A stretch of 64,000 nucleotides of DNA, taken from contig OY101118.1 in the NCBI GenBank assembly GCA_956465555.1, positions 248,001 to 312,000 on the forward strand, given 5' to 3'. Shown here piece after piece: positions 53,190 through 63,838 of this stretch. The notes under the pieces were generated by a model. It ran no database searches and was not told the DNA's origin. It saw nothing but the letters and a program-made list of their open reading frames with translations. Positions within the stretch are counted from its first letter, which is position 1. Every line of letters begins with the position of its first letter. A program made the position numbers and the translations under genes. This stretch comes from Nitzschia sp. pyKryTriq1 (Eukaryota; Bacillariophyta; Bacillariophyceae; Bacillariales; Bacillariaceae).

Positions 53190-53743
53190 AATAACTTTCT
53201 GTTCGTAAACTGTAGACGTACTGCGTTGCAACTATGATGAGGCGGTTTTATTCTGGAGTCCCTCAGAAAAAAGCAGGTAAGAGTCGAGGAGGTGGTCAAT
53301 GGGGGTGTTACAACGATATAACAATGAGGAACAAGGAGGACATGCGAATATGAATGCTATGGGGTGCAGTGAACGATTTTTTGTGAATCTTGTAATATTT
53401 CGCATGCTTATTCCCATCACACGCGCAGCTCGACCGACCGCGTACTCGTTTTACTGTAGGACTTGTACAGTAGCTACTTGTTTGATAACGGTACAAGGAC
53501 CGCGGTACCAGTACTTGTACCTTGCTTGTGCCGGTAAAGTACCGCCTACAGTACGAACCATCAGGTACCAGCAGTACCACCGTGCGTGCCTTGCTTCGGA
53601 AGTGAAGGCTTATTTGAGTTATTTAAGGATTTTCGGGAGTAATGTAGTACTACACTACTCGTAGTACTACTCGTACTTCAGTTGTTGGACCCAAACAATT
53701 GAATTCTACTCTACTAGAGAGTACTTGAGTACCGGTAGGTATA
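53190..53743. other. Intergenic region left of the LTR remnant
   Basis: No gene is supported. GTAC-rich words (GGTACCAGTACTTGTACC) are dense near 53490-53570 and TACCGGTA lies near 53731. The 6-base target repeat GGTATA ends at 53743. Confidence 0.45.
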
Positions 53744-54086
53744 TGTTAAAGTTCTGATACCACTCGTGACTCGTCACGTGTCTCAACTCAATATCTCCGC
53801 TCAGATATGCTTATACTTGTTACTACTACTGTGTGATCAAATACAGCAGTCACAATCCAGAATACGCTCGTCAGTATATCCCTTTTCGAATTGTGAGCTA
53901 AAGTAAATTAATTCTATTCTACCTTTTGTCGTTTCATCCTGACTTCACGAATAGAATAAGATCATCCAAGACTAACTTGTCATAGATCTTCAGTTCACTT
54001 CATCTCCTTTCCCATATATCTCTCCAACACATATCGTCGATCTGATCTTACTTTGTTTCCAATCCGGTCTTACTTTTGTATTCCAA

Positions 54087-54424
54087 GATCACAATCAGTT
54101 TAGTTCATATATCTTGATCATAGCATCCGAATCGATTAAATCAGTGGATTCAAGTCCCGAGTGAATCTCCAGTATATTGTATGACTCGTTTGATACGCCC
54201 GGTCGGATGCCATCCGACCTCGCTCATTGTCTAATCATACATCAATCCGAACTTCGCCCATCTCGCGTTAGGACCAATCAATTCATTTAGATGAGTTCGC
54301 GAGTAGTGTCCGTATACTTCAAGTTGGCATTTTGTTTCCGTTATCGAACCGTTTCTCATCGTCTGCACTTCATCCGTCGGGTCTCTCCGTGTTTGACTCT
54401 TCCGACATAAGTGCATCTTCAACA
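54087..54424. repeat. 338-base direct repeat, copy 1 (within the LTR)
   Basis: It begins GATCACAATCAGTTTAGTTC and ends CATCTTCAACA. It is repeated 573 bases further on. Confidence 0.92.
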
Positions 54425-54659
54425 TCCTCCCTTCAATACGGTAACAATCCATTCATCATGACGTCAGCATGTTCACAAAACAGTTTCTGTGGTTGATGCT
54501 TCGTGCACCCATCAGGTTCTCTTAAGATTATCGAACATCGGCTTCTTGACGAATCTCTTCGGTTGATTCCATTCTGTCTCTGCCTTTGGCTCATACACTG
54601 CAAAAGCTACATCATTCTTTGACTTCCTGCGGTCATCATTGAACGATTTCATATCCCGC

Positions 54660-54997
54660 GATCACAATCAGTTTAGTTCATATATCTTGATCATAGCATC
54701 CGAATCGATTAAATCAGTGGATTCAAGTCCCGAGTGAATCTCCAGTATATTGTATGACTCGTTTGATACGCCCGGTCGGATGCCATCCGACCTCGCTCAT
54801 TGTCTAATCATACATCAATCCGAACTTCGCCCATCTCGCGTTAGGACCAATCAATTCATTTAGATGAGTTCGCGAGTAGTGTCCGTATACTTCAAGTTGG
54901 CATTTTGTTTCCGTTATCGAACCGTTTCTCATCGTCTGCACTTCATCCGTCGGGTCTCTCCGTGTTTGACTCTTCCGACATAAGTGCATCTTCAACA
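54660..54997. repeat. 338-base direct repeat, copy 2 (partial LTR)
   Basis: It matches 54087-54424 over its whole length with no difference that I can see. Confidence 0.92.
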
Positions 54998-55222
54998 GGT
55001 ATATTCATCGAGAGGGTGGATTTCTCTCTCTCTCTACTAGTAGTAGCAGAGAACAAGATTCTTTCTACATTGTTCTCAGTTACTCGAGCTGATGGGCGGT
55101 GATCTACTTCATTTAGAGGCAGATTACTAGTAGAAGTACTACACGAGATTTCCGAAGAAGAGTGGTTGCAATTGCTAGCAGACATGTCGGTTACTTCTTC
55201 CTCTCAACTAGTAGTAGGAGTG

Positions 55223-55969
55223 CTATGATAGCGAGGTGTAGGCCGCCGGTCGGATGTCCTTTTCCAATCGAGTCCATATCGCGATTCCTCCTGTACCTCC
55301 TCGAGCAATCAAAGACTTGTCACTCGCTCCAATAAAGGTAAAGGCGGGCGGTCGAGTACCTGTATCCACAAAATCTTCGGGCCGTTTCCCCAAACCCATT
55401 CCATTCTTGATAAAGTCGGGAAGTGATTCTGTCACTCGTTTGGTCCCCTTTTCCAAAAACTGTTTGAGAAACATATCATCAATAGTAATCATCATTTGGC
55501 GTCGTTTAGTTTGAAAGAAATGAGGTCCCAACAGCGAAAGAAAAATCAAATCCTCGTTCCATCCCACGCCGTTTCCAAAATTGGCTTCGTCAATCATAGC
55601 AAAGGCGAAAATTGGGATGGGCTTGAAAGTATTGGACTTGCCTCCACCCGTTGCCAATTGTAGCTTCCATGATCCATGTGCCTTGTCCCAGAGCTCTTGT
55701 TTGTCTTCGATTGTTGGATAAATCTTAAGTGCATTCTTATCGATCAAGCGGACTGCGTCGTAGAGATCCTCGGAGGGAGTCCCGCTGACTGAACATTCAT
55801 CAATCCTCCGAAAGGCCTCGTCGTATCCGTCCACCTTGACTAAAAAGGATAAAAATAAACTGTTTGTCCGCGATGGATTGTTTAAAAACGAGTGGACGCC
55901 ATTCTTTCCCACCAGTAGAAGAAGGAGGAGAACGAGAAGCATTGCTTGGTGGTCAGCCCACATGATCAT
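55223..55969 (-). CDS. Plastid-targeted fibrillin/PAP-like conserved algal protein
   Basis: I start at ATG 55969 (MIMWADHQAMLLVLLLLLLV), which gives 248 residues and a strong signal peptide followed by GVHSFLNNPS; a hydrophobic signal ending near a Phe is how diatom plastid pre-proteins look (ASAFAP-type motif). An earlier ATG at 56074 would bury it. The mature part has YDAVRLIDKNALKIYPTIED, a central HGSWKLQLATGGGKSNTFKP and FAFAMIDEANFGNGVGWNED, then LLGPHFFQTKRRQMMITIDD and a conserved end FTFIGASDKSLIARGGTGGI and AIWTRLEKDIRP. The G-x-W-x-L-x-x-A-T-G block recalls plastid lipid-associated proteins (fibrillins), which bind lipids at plastoglobules and thylakoids. I am fairly sure of the plastid location and less sure of the family. 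Confidence 0.7.
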   Translation of the reverse strand: MIMWADHQAMLLVLLLLLLVGKNGVHSFLNNPSRTNSLFLSFLVKVDGYDEAFRRIDECSVSGTPSEDLYDAVRLIDKNALKIYPTIEDKQELWDKAHGSWKLQLATGGGKSNTFKPIPIFAFAMIDEANFGNGVGWNEDLIFLSLLGPHFFQTKRRQMMITIDDMFLKQFLEKGTKRVTESLPDFIKNGMGLGKRPEDFVDTGTRPPAFTFIGASDKSLIARGGTGGIAIWTRLEKDIRPAAYTSLS

Positions 55970-57287
55970 CTTAATCCAAATGAATCTTGACGTTGCGTTA
56001 CAAGAATCAATCGGATGGCCTGAAGCTTTTCTAGTGCAGGGAATCTCCTGAATCCGTTCTTGTCTTCCATGCATCGAGGGAAGTAATGCTGGTTGGGTGA
56101 AGCGGTACGACAACAGCTTTCCCTCTTTGGCGTCTAACTTTTGGCTTCATCGCGTCGTTCGTCGCCATGGTCGAGAATTTGCTGCCATCAACCAAGTCTT
56201 TGCGGTCTTGGATTTCATTCAAGCAGGCATCATCGAGCGCACAAAAGCCGCGTCAAGTCTACCGGTAATCGAAGTACGCACGGTACAGAAATCCCAACAG
56301 TGTGACGTGTCCAATATAATTTAGTGCAGGCGCCTAAAAAGAAAAATGACAATGCAAATAGAAACAGTCTTACAAAATAGGAAAGTAAACAAGATTATAA
56401 CAACATTAACAAGCCATACAAGCCATCGATTGGTAACAGCAAGTCGAGATGAGTTGCGGCATGCGTTGGGTCATCGTCGCATCGGCACTTAAAAGAGAAG
56501 CGATGACCACCCAATCACACATCACGGTTCCCATGACTCACGACCGACGGCCAGACTATTTGACCAAATCAATTCGGTCCCTGTGAATTGGCAATGCTCC
56601 ATTTTGGAACATCACAATTCATTCCGATATGTATCACAAATCCCTTCAAAGAGACTACACATCGCTTTCCTCACAACAATTAAATCATCCCGTGGTGTTG
56701 ATGTTCCTGCATCCGTTTTGGACGCCATACTCATCCGTCACCACCCCCCTTTAGCCTCGCCCGGGCTGTGTCTCCAAGATATTCCCGACTGGGAATTCAA
56801 AAAGAACCACCTTGACCTCTCGTTGGTCGACCTGACCACCTTCGACTGGTCTTCCTGACCTACGTTCAAGTCCCTTTCTAAAGAAATATCCTGCCATTTC
56901 TGGGCCGCCAAGGCCGAAAATCTCCGCATCCCTGTATACGAGCGTGATCTTCTCCTTCCCCTACCCCACTGGTGAAAGAAGATTTAAAATGTTTCGTTAA
57001 GTAGAAGGGCGCGAATGCGGGCGGCAAATGGGGGGGGGTTCGCGCACATTCATTTTGTCGTGTGTGCAGTCGGATGGGTCTTCCGTTTTCTGTCCGCCGC
57101 GCCATCATGAATGGGATTCATCCGTCCCACCGGTACCAGGGACCGCAGTACTCTATGGTGCCGTTAGCTACTCTGGTAGAGGCCTCCAACATCAAAAAGA
57201 TCCTCGAGCTGTTGTCACGATGCATGGGAATACTTTCGTTTCAATCTTCGTAATTTTCTTAATCTAACTTCTAAGCGCTTTTTCAGT
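55970..57287. other. Intergenic region without a firmly supported gene
   Basis: One plus-strand frame of about 120 codons (near 56490-56858) contains KRLHIAFLTTIKSSRGVDVP and ends FDWSS, and another (57062-57253) contains SVRRAIMNGIHPSHRYQGPQ. Neither has an ATG at a sensible place or a known domain, and they are in different frames; they may be scraps of an old gene. I could not name it. A run of nine G lies near 57030. Confidence 0.35.
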
Positions 57288-60266
57288 CTAGTATTCGTCT
57301 TTTACTCGGGTTAGGCTACTTTGTAGATGCAGCCCAACACCCCTTGACGCAGAGAGAATTGCCAGGATGAGTTTTTGGTGAGTCTCGTCGTCATCCTCCC
57401 CGGAAGCAACAAACTTTCTACACTTTTGAAGGTCGGGCAATGGCAATGATTTTGATGCTGGTTCGTCACCATCGCCACTATCGGCTTCTCGCTCCAGATA
57501 CTCGATCTGCTCTTTAATCGCCAATCTCACCGGCCCCGCAATGGTAGCATTTCCTCCCCCCTCGTTGTCGTTGTCCGATTTTGTTCGACACGCTTGTTCG
57601 GCCAAGACAAGTTCGATGATATGTCCCAGCAATGAAATTACTACGGTAACGTCGTCGGCGAAAGCCATTAGGCGAGGGTTGACATGGAGAAAGCGTAGGA
57701 CTTTCAGATTCCCAGCATCTTTTTGCAAGAAGAGGGCGACGCGTAGAGCTTGGAGGGCTGGCTCCAAGGTGCTCTCTTGGTACTTTTTGTCGTCGGAATT
57801 CGTTAAGGCATTGTCGGGAGCCTTATTATCCAGCAAGTCTCGCAATATATGCGCCAAGACTCGTTGACATTCACGAAGAGCGCGATGGATCCATCGAGGA
57901 TCATTTCCACGAACGTAGGGAGGTAACATCGCCAGCAGAATAGCCATGGTACAACCAGTGATGGTCGCGACGGTACGATTGAGGACCAAATCACTTCGTG
58001 TCCCCGAGCCGGTAAAGACGTCCAAAACAATGAGCGCTTGAGTAGCGGTATAGTAGATGCCGAAAGAACCAACGTCTTTGTTGAGACCCGATAATCCGTC
58101 TTCACCTTTGCTGGTACAAACCCAAGCACACCCACAAGTCGTGACGGTTAGCCAGGCCACCACTGCGTAGGGATTGAGGGGAGCGAACTCGTCATATGAG
58201 CCACTGCAAACGATGCACCCCAACCAGCCAGAGAACCCTCCAAGGGCGGTTCCGACAATACGCGCGATGCCTTTGCCCAAAGTACCCTCCAGCGTGGGCT
58301 GCCATACAAAGGCGTACGCAATCAATTGCCAACCGCTGAACACCGCCCCAACATTCCCCTTTGGCAGCTCAATTGCGAAATTAGAGTAGGCGCCCCAGAA
58401 TACACTCATGGAAAAGAGAGCCACGTATCCCCCTACCAGATAGAGCATCCATATCAGATTGGCTAGCCGCTTTGCTCTGGCTTGTCGGCCTCCCTTCTTT
58501 GCCTTGAAAACGCTAATCAGAATTTGTAGTTGTTGTAATACCAAGAGCATGGGAATCATTATCCATGGAACATAGACAGACGCAATATTTTTCCATCCCT
58601 GAGCTCCACAGTCGATCGGCTCGGGGTGGTTCATTGCATGGACCCACGTGCGCGTCGATTCTACCATCTCTTCGGCATATTTCCCGAGCATGTGATCCGC
58701 AATATCCTGGGCTTGTTCTTCGTCTTTACGAGCCTCCACGTTTACTCCTTTCCCATCTTTCGAATCATCATCGTCCAGCAAGAGTAGTGATTCGTCGTTC
58801 TTGGTCAAGGCCGAAGCACTCGCATTGAGCACTCTTATCATTTTTCCGAGACCGTTGCCAGGATGATTTCCTCGATCGTAGTAGTCGTTTGGTTGTAGGA
58901 TGAGACTTGCTAGAATAGCACGGGAGGCGCAGGCCATCAAGACTTTCAACTTGGGAGCCAGATTCTCGGTGGGTGCTCGAAGCAGTCGAGGTTCAAAAAG
59001 AATAATCGTGGCACCCTTGCCACCATTCATGCTCGCTAAATAATGAATCAGTGACTGATATTGTTGCAAACGACCTTCCTTCTCTCTTTCTTCAAACGAC
59101 GGCAGTTGAATTGCCATACCAGAAGGATTGGCGGAATCTTCTTTTTTGGTGTCTTTCTTGTCATGATGTTCTTCGAGGTTTGTCGCGGATTGGTCCTGGT
59201 GATGCTGGTGGTGCTGGTAGAGTTCGTGGTGTTCCTTGTGCTCGGGATGCTCAGGATGCTCACGATTTTGGTGGTGCTTGTGGTGGTGGTGCTTGTGGTG
59301 GTGGTCCTTGTGGTGGTTCTGCTGTTCCTTTTGTAGTTGTTGCAAGATCTCGGATGCCTGTAAGAGTGCTCCTGGCACTAGGGTCTGGGACAGTTGGTCC
59401 CTTCGGCACCGGACAGGAGGGATCAAGATCGACACGGCCATTATAGCCAGGGTCCATCCAATGCAAATGAGAAGATTTTGAAAGATTGCCAATGGATTGG
59501 TAGTACCACTCCACGTCCACAGTCCTCGAACCACCCACATTCCTCCCTCCACATTGATAAAGGACGATGTCGACCCTCCTCCTCCTCCGAATTGAACAGT
59601 GACTGTCTGCCCCGCAAGCATGGAATCAAAATATTCCGGGATTTCAAAAGAAAAGGAATCTCGCGGCAAATTCTCAATCGAACAATCTTCCGCGGGAATC
59701 GTCAATGCGGCACAAACCAAATCCAATATTCCGCCTTGGACTTCATTCGACAGAGGAAAGGTGAATCCTTCTTGCACCATGGGTTTCAAGGAAAGTGCCA
59801 GTATTCCTCCCATTGCGATTAGGATATTGGCCACTGGGGATAGCTTATCATAGTATTCGCCAAAATAGAAACCCGAAATAAAAATGGTCCAAAGGGTAAA
59901 GGCTGTCACCAGCATCCCATCCGAAACGGTGGAGGCCGCCAAAAGAAGTGACCCGGCTGCCAAACTCATCACAATCGCGGCAACGAGTACCGGGAAAATA
60001 GCCCCGATGATAAATGCTTGTTTCGGGAGCGCTATACACAACGATATGGCGATCATTCCAATGCTAAAGGCCATACTGGGAGGTACCGCGTCTGGAATAT
60101 CGGCGACGGACAAGGCCAGCGCCACAACAACGGGGAGGCCGACTCGGACGATGACAATTTCCAGCTTGATGGAATCCAGGGAGGAGGCCAAAGAAGCCGG
60201 CGAGCTCGCATCATCATTACCAAGAGAATTGCTGCCGAGGTGTCGATTCCTTGCCACAAAGTCCAT
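57288..60266 (-). CDS. FUSC-type large membrane transporter with a His-rich loop
   Basis: The 992-residue product starts at ATG 60266 (MDFVARNRHLGSNSLGNDDA). It has two clusters of membrane helices, as in the fusaric acid resistance (FUSC)/aromatic acid exporter family. Cluster 1 is about residues 35-165 (VGLPVVVALALSV, MAFSIGMIAISLCIAL, AFIIGAIFPVLVAAIVMSLA, ILIAMGGILALSL), with one more helix near 265-285. A soluble loop follows with a striking His-rich segment at about 318-365 (HHKDHHHKHHHHKHHQNREH). Cluster 2 is about 565-785 and contains the family-like IARIVGTALGGFSGWLGCIV and NRTVATITGCTMAILLAMLP, after which a long helical cytosolic tail begins. Such proteins export organic anions or aromatic acids. 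The His loop could bind metal; that is inference. Confidence 0.85.
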   Translation of the reverse strand: MDFVARNRHLGSNSLGNDDASSPASLASSLDSIKLEIVIVRVGLPVVVALALSVADIPDAVPPSMAFSIGMIAISLCIALPKQAFIIGAIFPVLVAAIVMSLAAGSLLLAASTVSDGMLVTAFTLWTIFISGFYFGEYYDKLSPVANILIAMGGILALSLKPMVQEGFTFPLSNEVQGGILDLVCAALTIPAEDCSIENLPRDSFSFEIPEYFDSMLAGQTVTVQFGGGGGSTSSFINVEGGMWVVRGLWTWSGTTNPLAIFQNLLICIGWTLAIMAVSILIPPVRCRRDQLSQTLVPGALLQASEILQQLQKEQQNHHKDHHHKHHHHKHHQNREHPEHPEHKEHHELYQHHQHHQDQSATNLEEHHDKKDTKKEDSANPSGMAIQLPSFEEREKEGRLQQYQSLIHYLASMNGGKGATIILFEPRLLRAPTENLAPKLKVLMACASRAILASLILQPNDYYDRGNHPGNGLGKMIRVLNASASALTKNDESLLLLDDDDSKDGKGVNVEARKDEEQAQDIADHMLGKYAEEMVESTRTWVHAMNHPEPIDCGAQGWKNIASVYVPWIMIPMLLVLQQLQILISVFKAKKGGRQARAKRLANLIWMLYLVGGYVALFSMSVFWGAYSNFAIELPKGNVGAVFSGWQLIAYAFVWQPTLEGTLGKGIARIVGTALGGFSGWLGCIVCSGSYDEFAPLNPYAVVAWLTVTTCGCAWVCTSKGEDGLSGLNKDVGSFGIYYTATQALIVLDVFTGSGTRSDLVLNRTVATITGCTMAILLAMLPPYVRGNDPRWIHRALRECQRVLAHILRDLLDNKAPDNALTNSDDKKYQESTLEPALQALRVALFLQKDAGNLKVLRFLHVNPRLMAFADDVTVVISLLGHIIELVLAEQACRTKSDNDNEGGGNATIAGPVRLAIKEQIEYLEREADSGDGDEPASKSLPLPDLQKCRKFVASGEDDDETHQKLILAILSASRGVGLHLQSSLTRVKDEY

Positions 60267-62096
60267 GATGGAAGGATGGATGGGAAGGAGTGCAAATTAA
60301 GTTGTACAGCATGTTGTGTCGAAAGGTGATGTTCGATATTATGTTCGATGAGCAAGATGCGCGAGCCTAATATGCTCCGCGTATGAGTCTGTTGAGACGA
60401 ACCAATCTCCGACTTCTATGATCTCATTGCGTGACTAATCTGACTCTCTCAAGTCACCGGGACCACTGCACTACACACGGTCTACGCGACTCGTACGACC
60501 ATAATCTGCCCGTCGTCGGTAGGTCCGGAAGGATCTTCCACGCTAGTGCGCGCCGTGCATGCGCAGACGCCCTAGCCACGACCAATCGATGACGTGGTCG
60601 GCCCGTAATGACTCGGGTGCGTGTGAGACGCGCGACGCACGACTGGCCCCCGTCCGTTGCAAAGACTCAACAGAAACCACAAGTCTATGAACTAGACTAC
60701 AACTGCCAAACAGGCACCGAAAAGACAGGGAGGATGTCGGAAATCGTGCTGGACAGCTGGCCAGACGTAATGAATCGAATGTGTCGACAGCTCGTGATGG
60801 AGTTCCACGTCTCAGTTTGGATACTCGGAATGACATCGATCTGCTAGAGTCTTGGATCGGCGTAACTGAATCTTGGAAGACGGAAGCACGAGTAGATGGA
60901 GCTTCCCGTGGTCTCCATCCCATTGATGAGGCATATGCTGCTCATGCAGGATTCCCAGATTGAGCTTCCAGGAAGCTAGCTGGAGTCCCGGTTCAAGTTA
61001 TGCTTTGGTCGTGGAAGTAAGTTGATCTTGTCAACTATTCAGAAGATAGATGCTGAAAAGCTCACAATAAATTAGACGAGAGATTGTCAAACATTCTCTA
61101 GAGTGGAACGAGTCCACAGCTAGCTAGCTACGTCTACTACTGTCACACCTACGGAGACCTGCCAGACTACAGTCGTGCTAGTCAAAGGGCAGGAACAGTA
61201 CGAGGTATTTCAACACCCCCCGATGAGTGATGATGGCGATCGATGATGACGATGATGATGATGATTATTTATCTTGCCGGATAGAGGAGAGCGGGAAAGA
61301 GAATGGTACGAATACCTGCTGGTAGCGATAAAACCAACTCTGTGTAGACTATATATTACCAGTACCACCCCGCCCCTGCTCGCCGCCGTGCGTATTTATT
61401 GTACATTTTTTATAGAAATAAAGTTGCATTATTCTCGAGTGCGATCATGATGCTAGTACGTGTACCGGTACCACCGCCGGTAGCTTGAATGAGGACACGA
61501 CAGATCCGAACTCGGAAGGTACGGAGCAAGTGGGGCAATAATAAATTTTTCTGCATTGTTCTGCGTCTCTGATTCCAAAGACTGCATAGCAATATTTTGA
61601 CTCATTGGATTGCTCAGAATGATGTATCGATACTTATGGTTACAAATGATGTATAGGCCCATTCGCGTTTCGCACCGCTATTATATAAGCCATATTACGG
61701 CGCCTTTCATATGTTTTTACTCGTACCGGTATTCGTTGTTTCGAGAGCGAAGTTGCCTTCGCAATTATCAATTTCAATACTGCTTGGTTGGCAATTCCAA
61801 TTCTGCTGCGATCGATGGATGAATGTATTCGCGCCGCCGCTCAATACTAACTGTAGCAACGGCCAATCGCATCATCGCTCGGTAGAATACTTCAAGTTTT
61901 GTTCCTGGATGATCATCACGTCCAGCAAAATCACCCACGGCCGTTGTTTCGAAATGAACTTTCAACTGGGGTTCACAATGCTCGTGCACAACCACAACCA
62001 CAACCACAACCACAACCACAACCATTTCAACTCAACTCAACTCAACTCAACTCAACTCAACTCACAACACAACACAACACAACACAACACAACACA
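60267..62096. other. Long intergenic region ending in simple repeats
   Basis: No supported gene. A 60-codon plus-strand frame near 60781-60963 (RLSLDTRNDIDLLESWIGVT) looks coding in composition but is isolated. AT-rich sequence with ATG/GATGAT runs near 61240-61265 follows, then a large simple-repeat block before the gene at 62097. Confidence 0.45.
61987..62096 (+). repeat. Three adjoining simple repeats
   Basis: (CAACCA)n, then (AACTC)n, then (AACAC)n follow each other without a gap directly before the ATG at 62097. They probably form its 5' leader. Confidence 0.9.
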
Positions 62097-62783
62097 ATGA
62101 TGATCAAATTCTGGAAGCGAAAACAACAGCAACAGGAACGAAGCTTGAAACGAGATTCGTCGTCGACAGCAGTGACAGCCACCGAAGGCCAGGCGTCTTT
62201 TTCTAGTGATGACATCAACAATACCTGGCCGCTTCATCGAGATGCAGCAGGAGTACGACTAGATGAATCACAAAAAACCACAAGAGCCACCGGTGGTGGC
62301 GAGCCCCAGGATCAAGAGGAATCCTCCTCCTCTGTCGACCAAGACTACTACCATGATGCTGCTGCTGCTGCTGCTGCTGCTACACCAACCACCACAAATC
62401 AGAGCCCCAAACGATCGTTGCCGCTACGCTGGCTCGGGCCAGCACGAGAAATGTCCACCTCGTCGGTATCCGTGTTGACCAATGGTAGTGCCGCTAACAC
62501 CACCACATGTACCAATCATCATCTGTCCACGCGAGAAGTCTTGGAGGCGTCTCGGAGAGAACGGGAGGAGAGCATTGCGAAAGGATTAGCGGTTCTACAA
62601 GGAATGGAGCAACACGCCAAGCAAGCTTGGAGGAAGCGAATGGGAGAGGACAATATGTGCTGTTGTGATGGTTCGGTGGATGAGTCCCTGATGAAAACTA
62701 CTTCTGAAAAAGGAACGAAGCCGCGACCTGGAATCACACTCAGTGCACGAAGTTGCCCAAAAATGTCATCCAATGCTCCGTAG
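62097..62783 (+). CDS. Small Ser/Gln-rich protein with a helical segment, function unknown
   Basis: The start is ATG 62097 (MMIKFWKRKQQQQERSLKRD), chosen because the open frame above it is only simple repeat. The product is 228 residues. It has a basic Gln-rich start, then GQASFSSDDINNTWPLHRDA, a poly-Ala run, the basic segment SPKRSLPLRWLGPAREMSTS, and one clearly helical stretch STREVLEASRREREESIAKG followed by LAVLQGMEQHAKQAWRKRMG at about residues 147-186. A Cys-Cys-Cys lies just after it. No named domain is found. The helix suggests a protein contact site. The gene is likely but the function is unknown. Confidence 0.6.
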   Translation: MMIKFWKRKQQQQERSLKRDSSSTAVTATEGQASFSSDDINNTWPLHRDAAGVRLDESQKTTRATGGGEPQDQEESSSSVDQDYYHDAAAAAAAATPTTTNQSPKRSLPLRWLGPAREMSTSSVSVLTNGSAANTTTCTNHHLSTREVLEASRREREESIAKGLAVLQGMEQHAKQAWRKRMGEDNMCCCDGSVDESLMKTTSEKGTKPRPGITLSARSCPKMSSNAP

Positions 62784-63602
62784 GCGGACGGAAGTGTTGT
62801 TGCAATGATAACCATCACTGGTATCCCTGCTAGCTGCTATACTATAGACCTGCGATTCTGCTGTGAAGTAGCTTGGACAAAACTAAGGAGCTTGTTGTTT
62901 ACGGAACTACACTATCCATACTACTACTATACCGCCCGTCTCCTGAAGAACCTTTTAAGCTGCACTGGCTGGCATTCATACTACTACTAGCACATGGGAG
63001 TAGTTCCTTTTTGCTATAACAGGAGCCATAGTCACTACCTTCTGCCGGTAGACGTCTTCTAGTAGTACAGAAGGAAAACTAAACTATCTCTAGACTACTA
63101 CCCCAACAAATACTACAAAAGCTTGATAGGCTATCGATCTCGATCTCGATCGATCTCAGACAGTGATGTGAATGAAGAATGAATCATCATCTACGAATAC
63201 TGCCTGTAGTCTACAAAGACAAAAGTGGTATACAGAGTACTCAGTACAAGTGCGAATGCACACTACTACCCGTACACACTCATTGCAAGCAACGAGCCAT
63301 CATTTCGCTCGTCTATCTCTACTCTATCTCTAGTGGCGATAGGTTCAAGATCGAGTACAACCAGTAGCACCTAGTAGAGAGAGAAGAGGAGTCGTCAAGG
63401 TCAGCCTGATGCATCATATAGATAGATGACGGTCACAGTCTAGAGTCTCTGGCGAATATTTTCGAAAGTTGCGAAAAATCGTCATCAATGCCGCCTACGA
63501 GAATAATGCAGAAACCCATCATTAGGTAATGATAAGAAATCCAGGTCTTGGAAGCGAGAACTTCTCGTCCTCGCCCGCGCGCGGGGGGGGGGGGGGGGGG
63601 CA
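62784..63602. other. Intergenic region with a poly-G run
   Basis: No gene is seen. It has TAGTAG and CTACTA words, a GATCTCGATC area near 63135-63160 and an uninterrupted run of about 18 G near 63583-63600 just before the phosphodiesterase fragment. Confidence 0.5.
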
Positions 63603-63838
63603 TCCGTTACAACGCAAGGTTGGAACAAGAAGACAGCAACTGCAAAGCAATGATCGTCATCGAGCACTTCATTCAAGCCTCCGATCCGATGTGTCCCTTA
63701 GCGCACGAGCACTTGTACATCACGTGGAATGAAAAGCTCTTCGAAGCCATGTACCAGGCCTTGCTCGAACAACAGAAAGAACAAGTATCAGGATCACCAT
63801 CATCAAATGCTATAACAACGCTCATTATAGCCTTTTGA
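63603..63838 (+). pseudogene. Fragment of a 3',5'-cyclic nucleotide phosphodiesterase catalytic domain
   Basis: About 78 codons without an ATG contain KAMIVIEHFIQASDPMCPLA and HLYITWNEKLFEAMYQALLE. In diatom PDE-domain proteins, often fused to a nucleotidyl cyclase, I recall a segment of the form IVIEH-x-IQASDVSHTMQHW followed by a KWNERLF-x-EMY block, and this is the same order. The His-Thr-Met-Gln core is changed here and the frame stops at 63838, so only a short piece of the HD-type domain is left. The poly-G run at its left edge marks where the likeness ends. It may continue outside the usual frame; I could not find the rest. Confidence 0.5.

Larger units (their letters stand above)
53744..54997. 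mobile_element. LTR retrotransposon remnant, probably Ty1/copia type
   Basis: The stretch begins TGTTAAAG and ends CTTCAACA, the TG...CA ends of an LTR, and is flanked on both sides by the same six bases, GGTATA, as a target site duplication. It holds one long LTR of about 681 bases (53744-54424), a short leftover of internal DNA (54425-54659) and a second, partial LTR copy (54660-54997). The shared 338 bases look identical by eye, so the insertion is young. No gag or pol coding sequence remains; it is a broken fossil. The copia assignment rests on the terminal sequence and on the commonness of that group in diatoms, so it is a guess. Confidence 0.75.

Noticed and set aside
54157-54176. GGATTCAAGTCC as a tRNA B-box
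   Set aside because: No A-box or cloverleaf can be formed upstream, and it lies in the LTR repeat.
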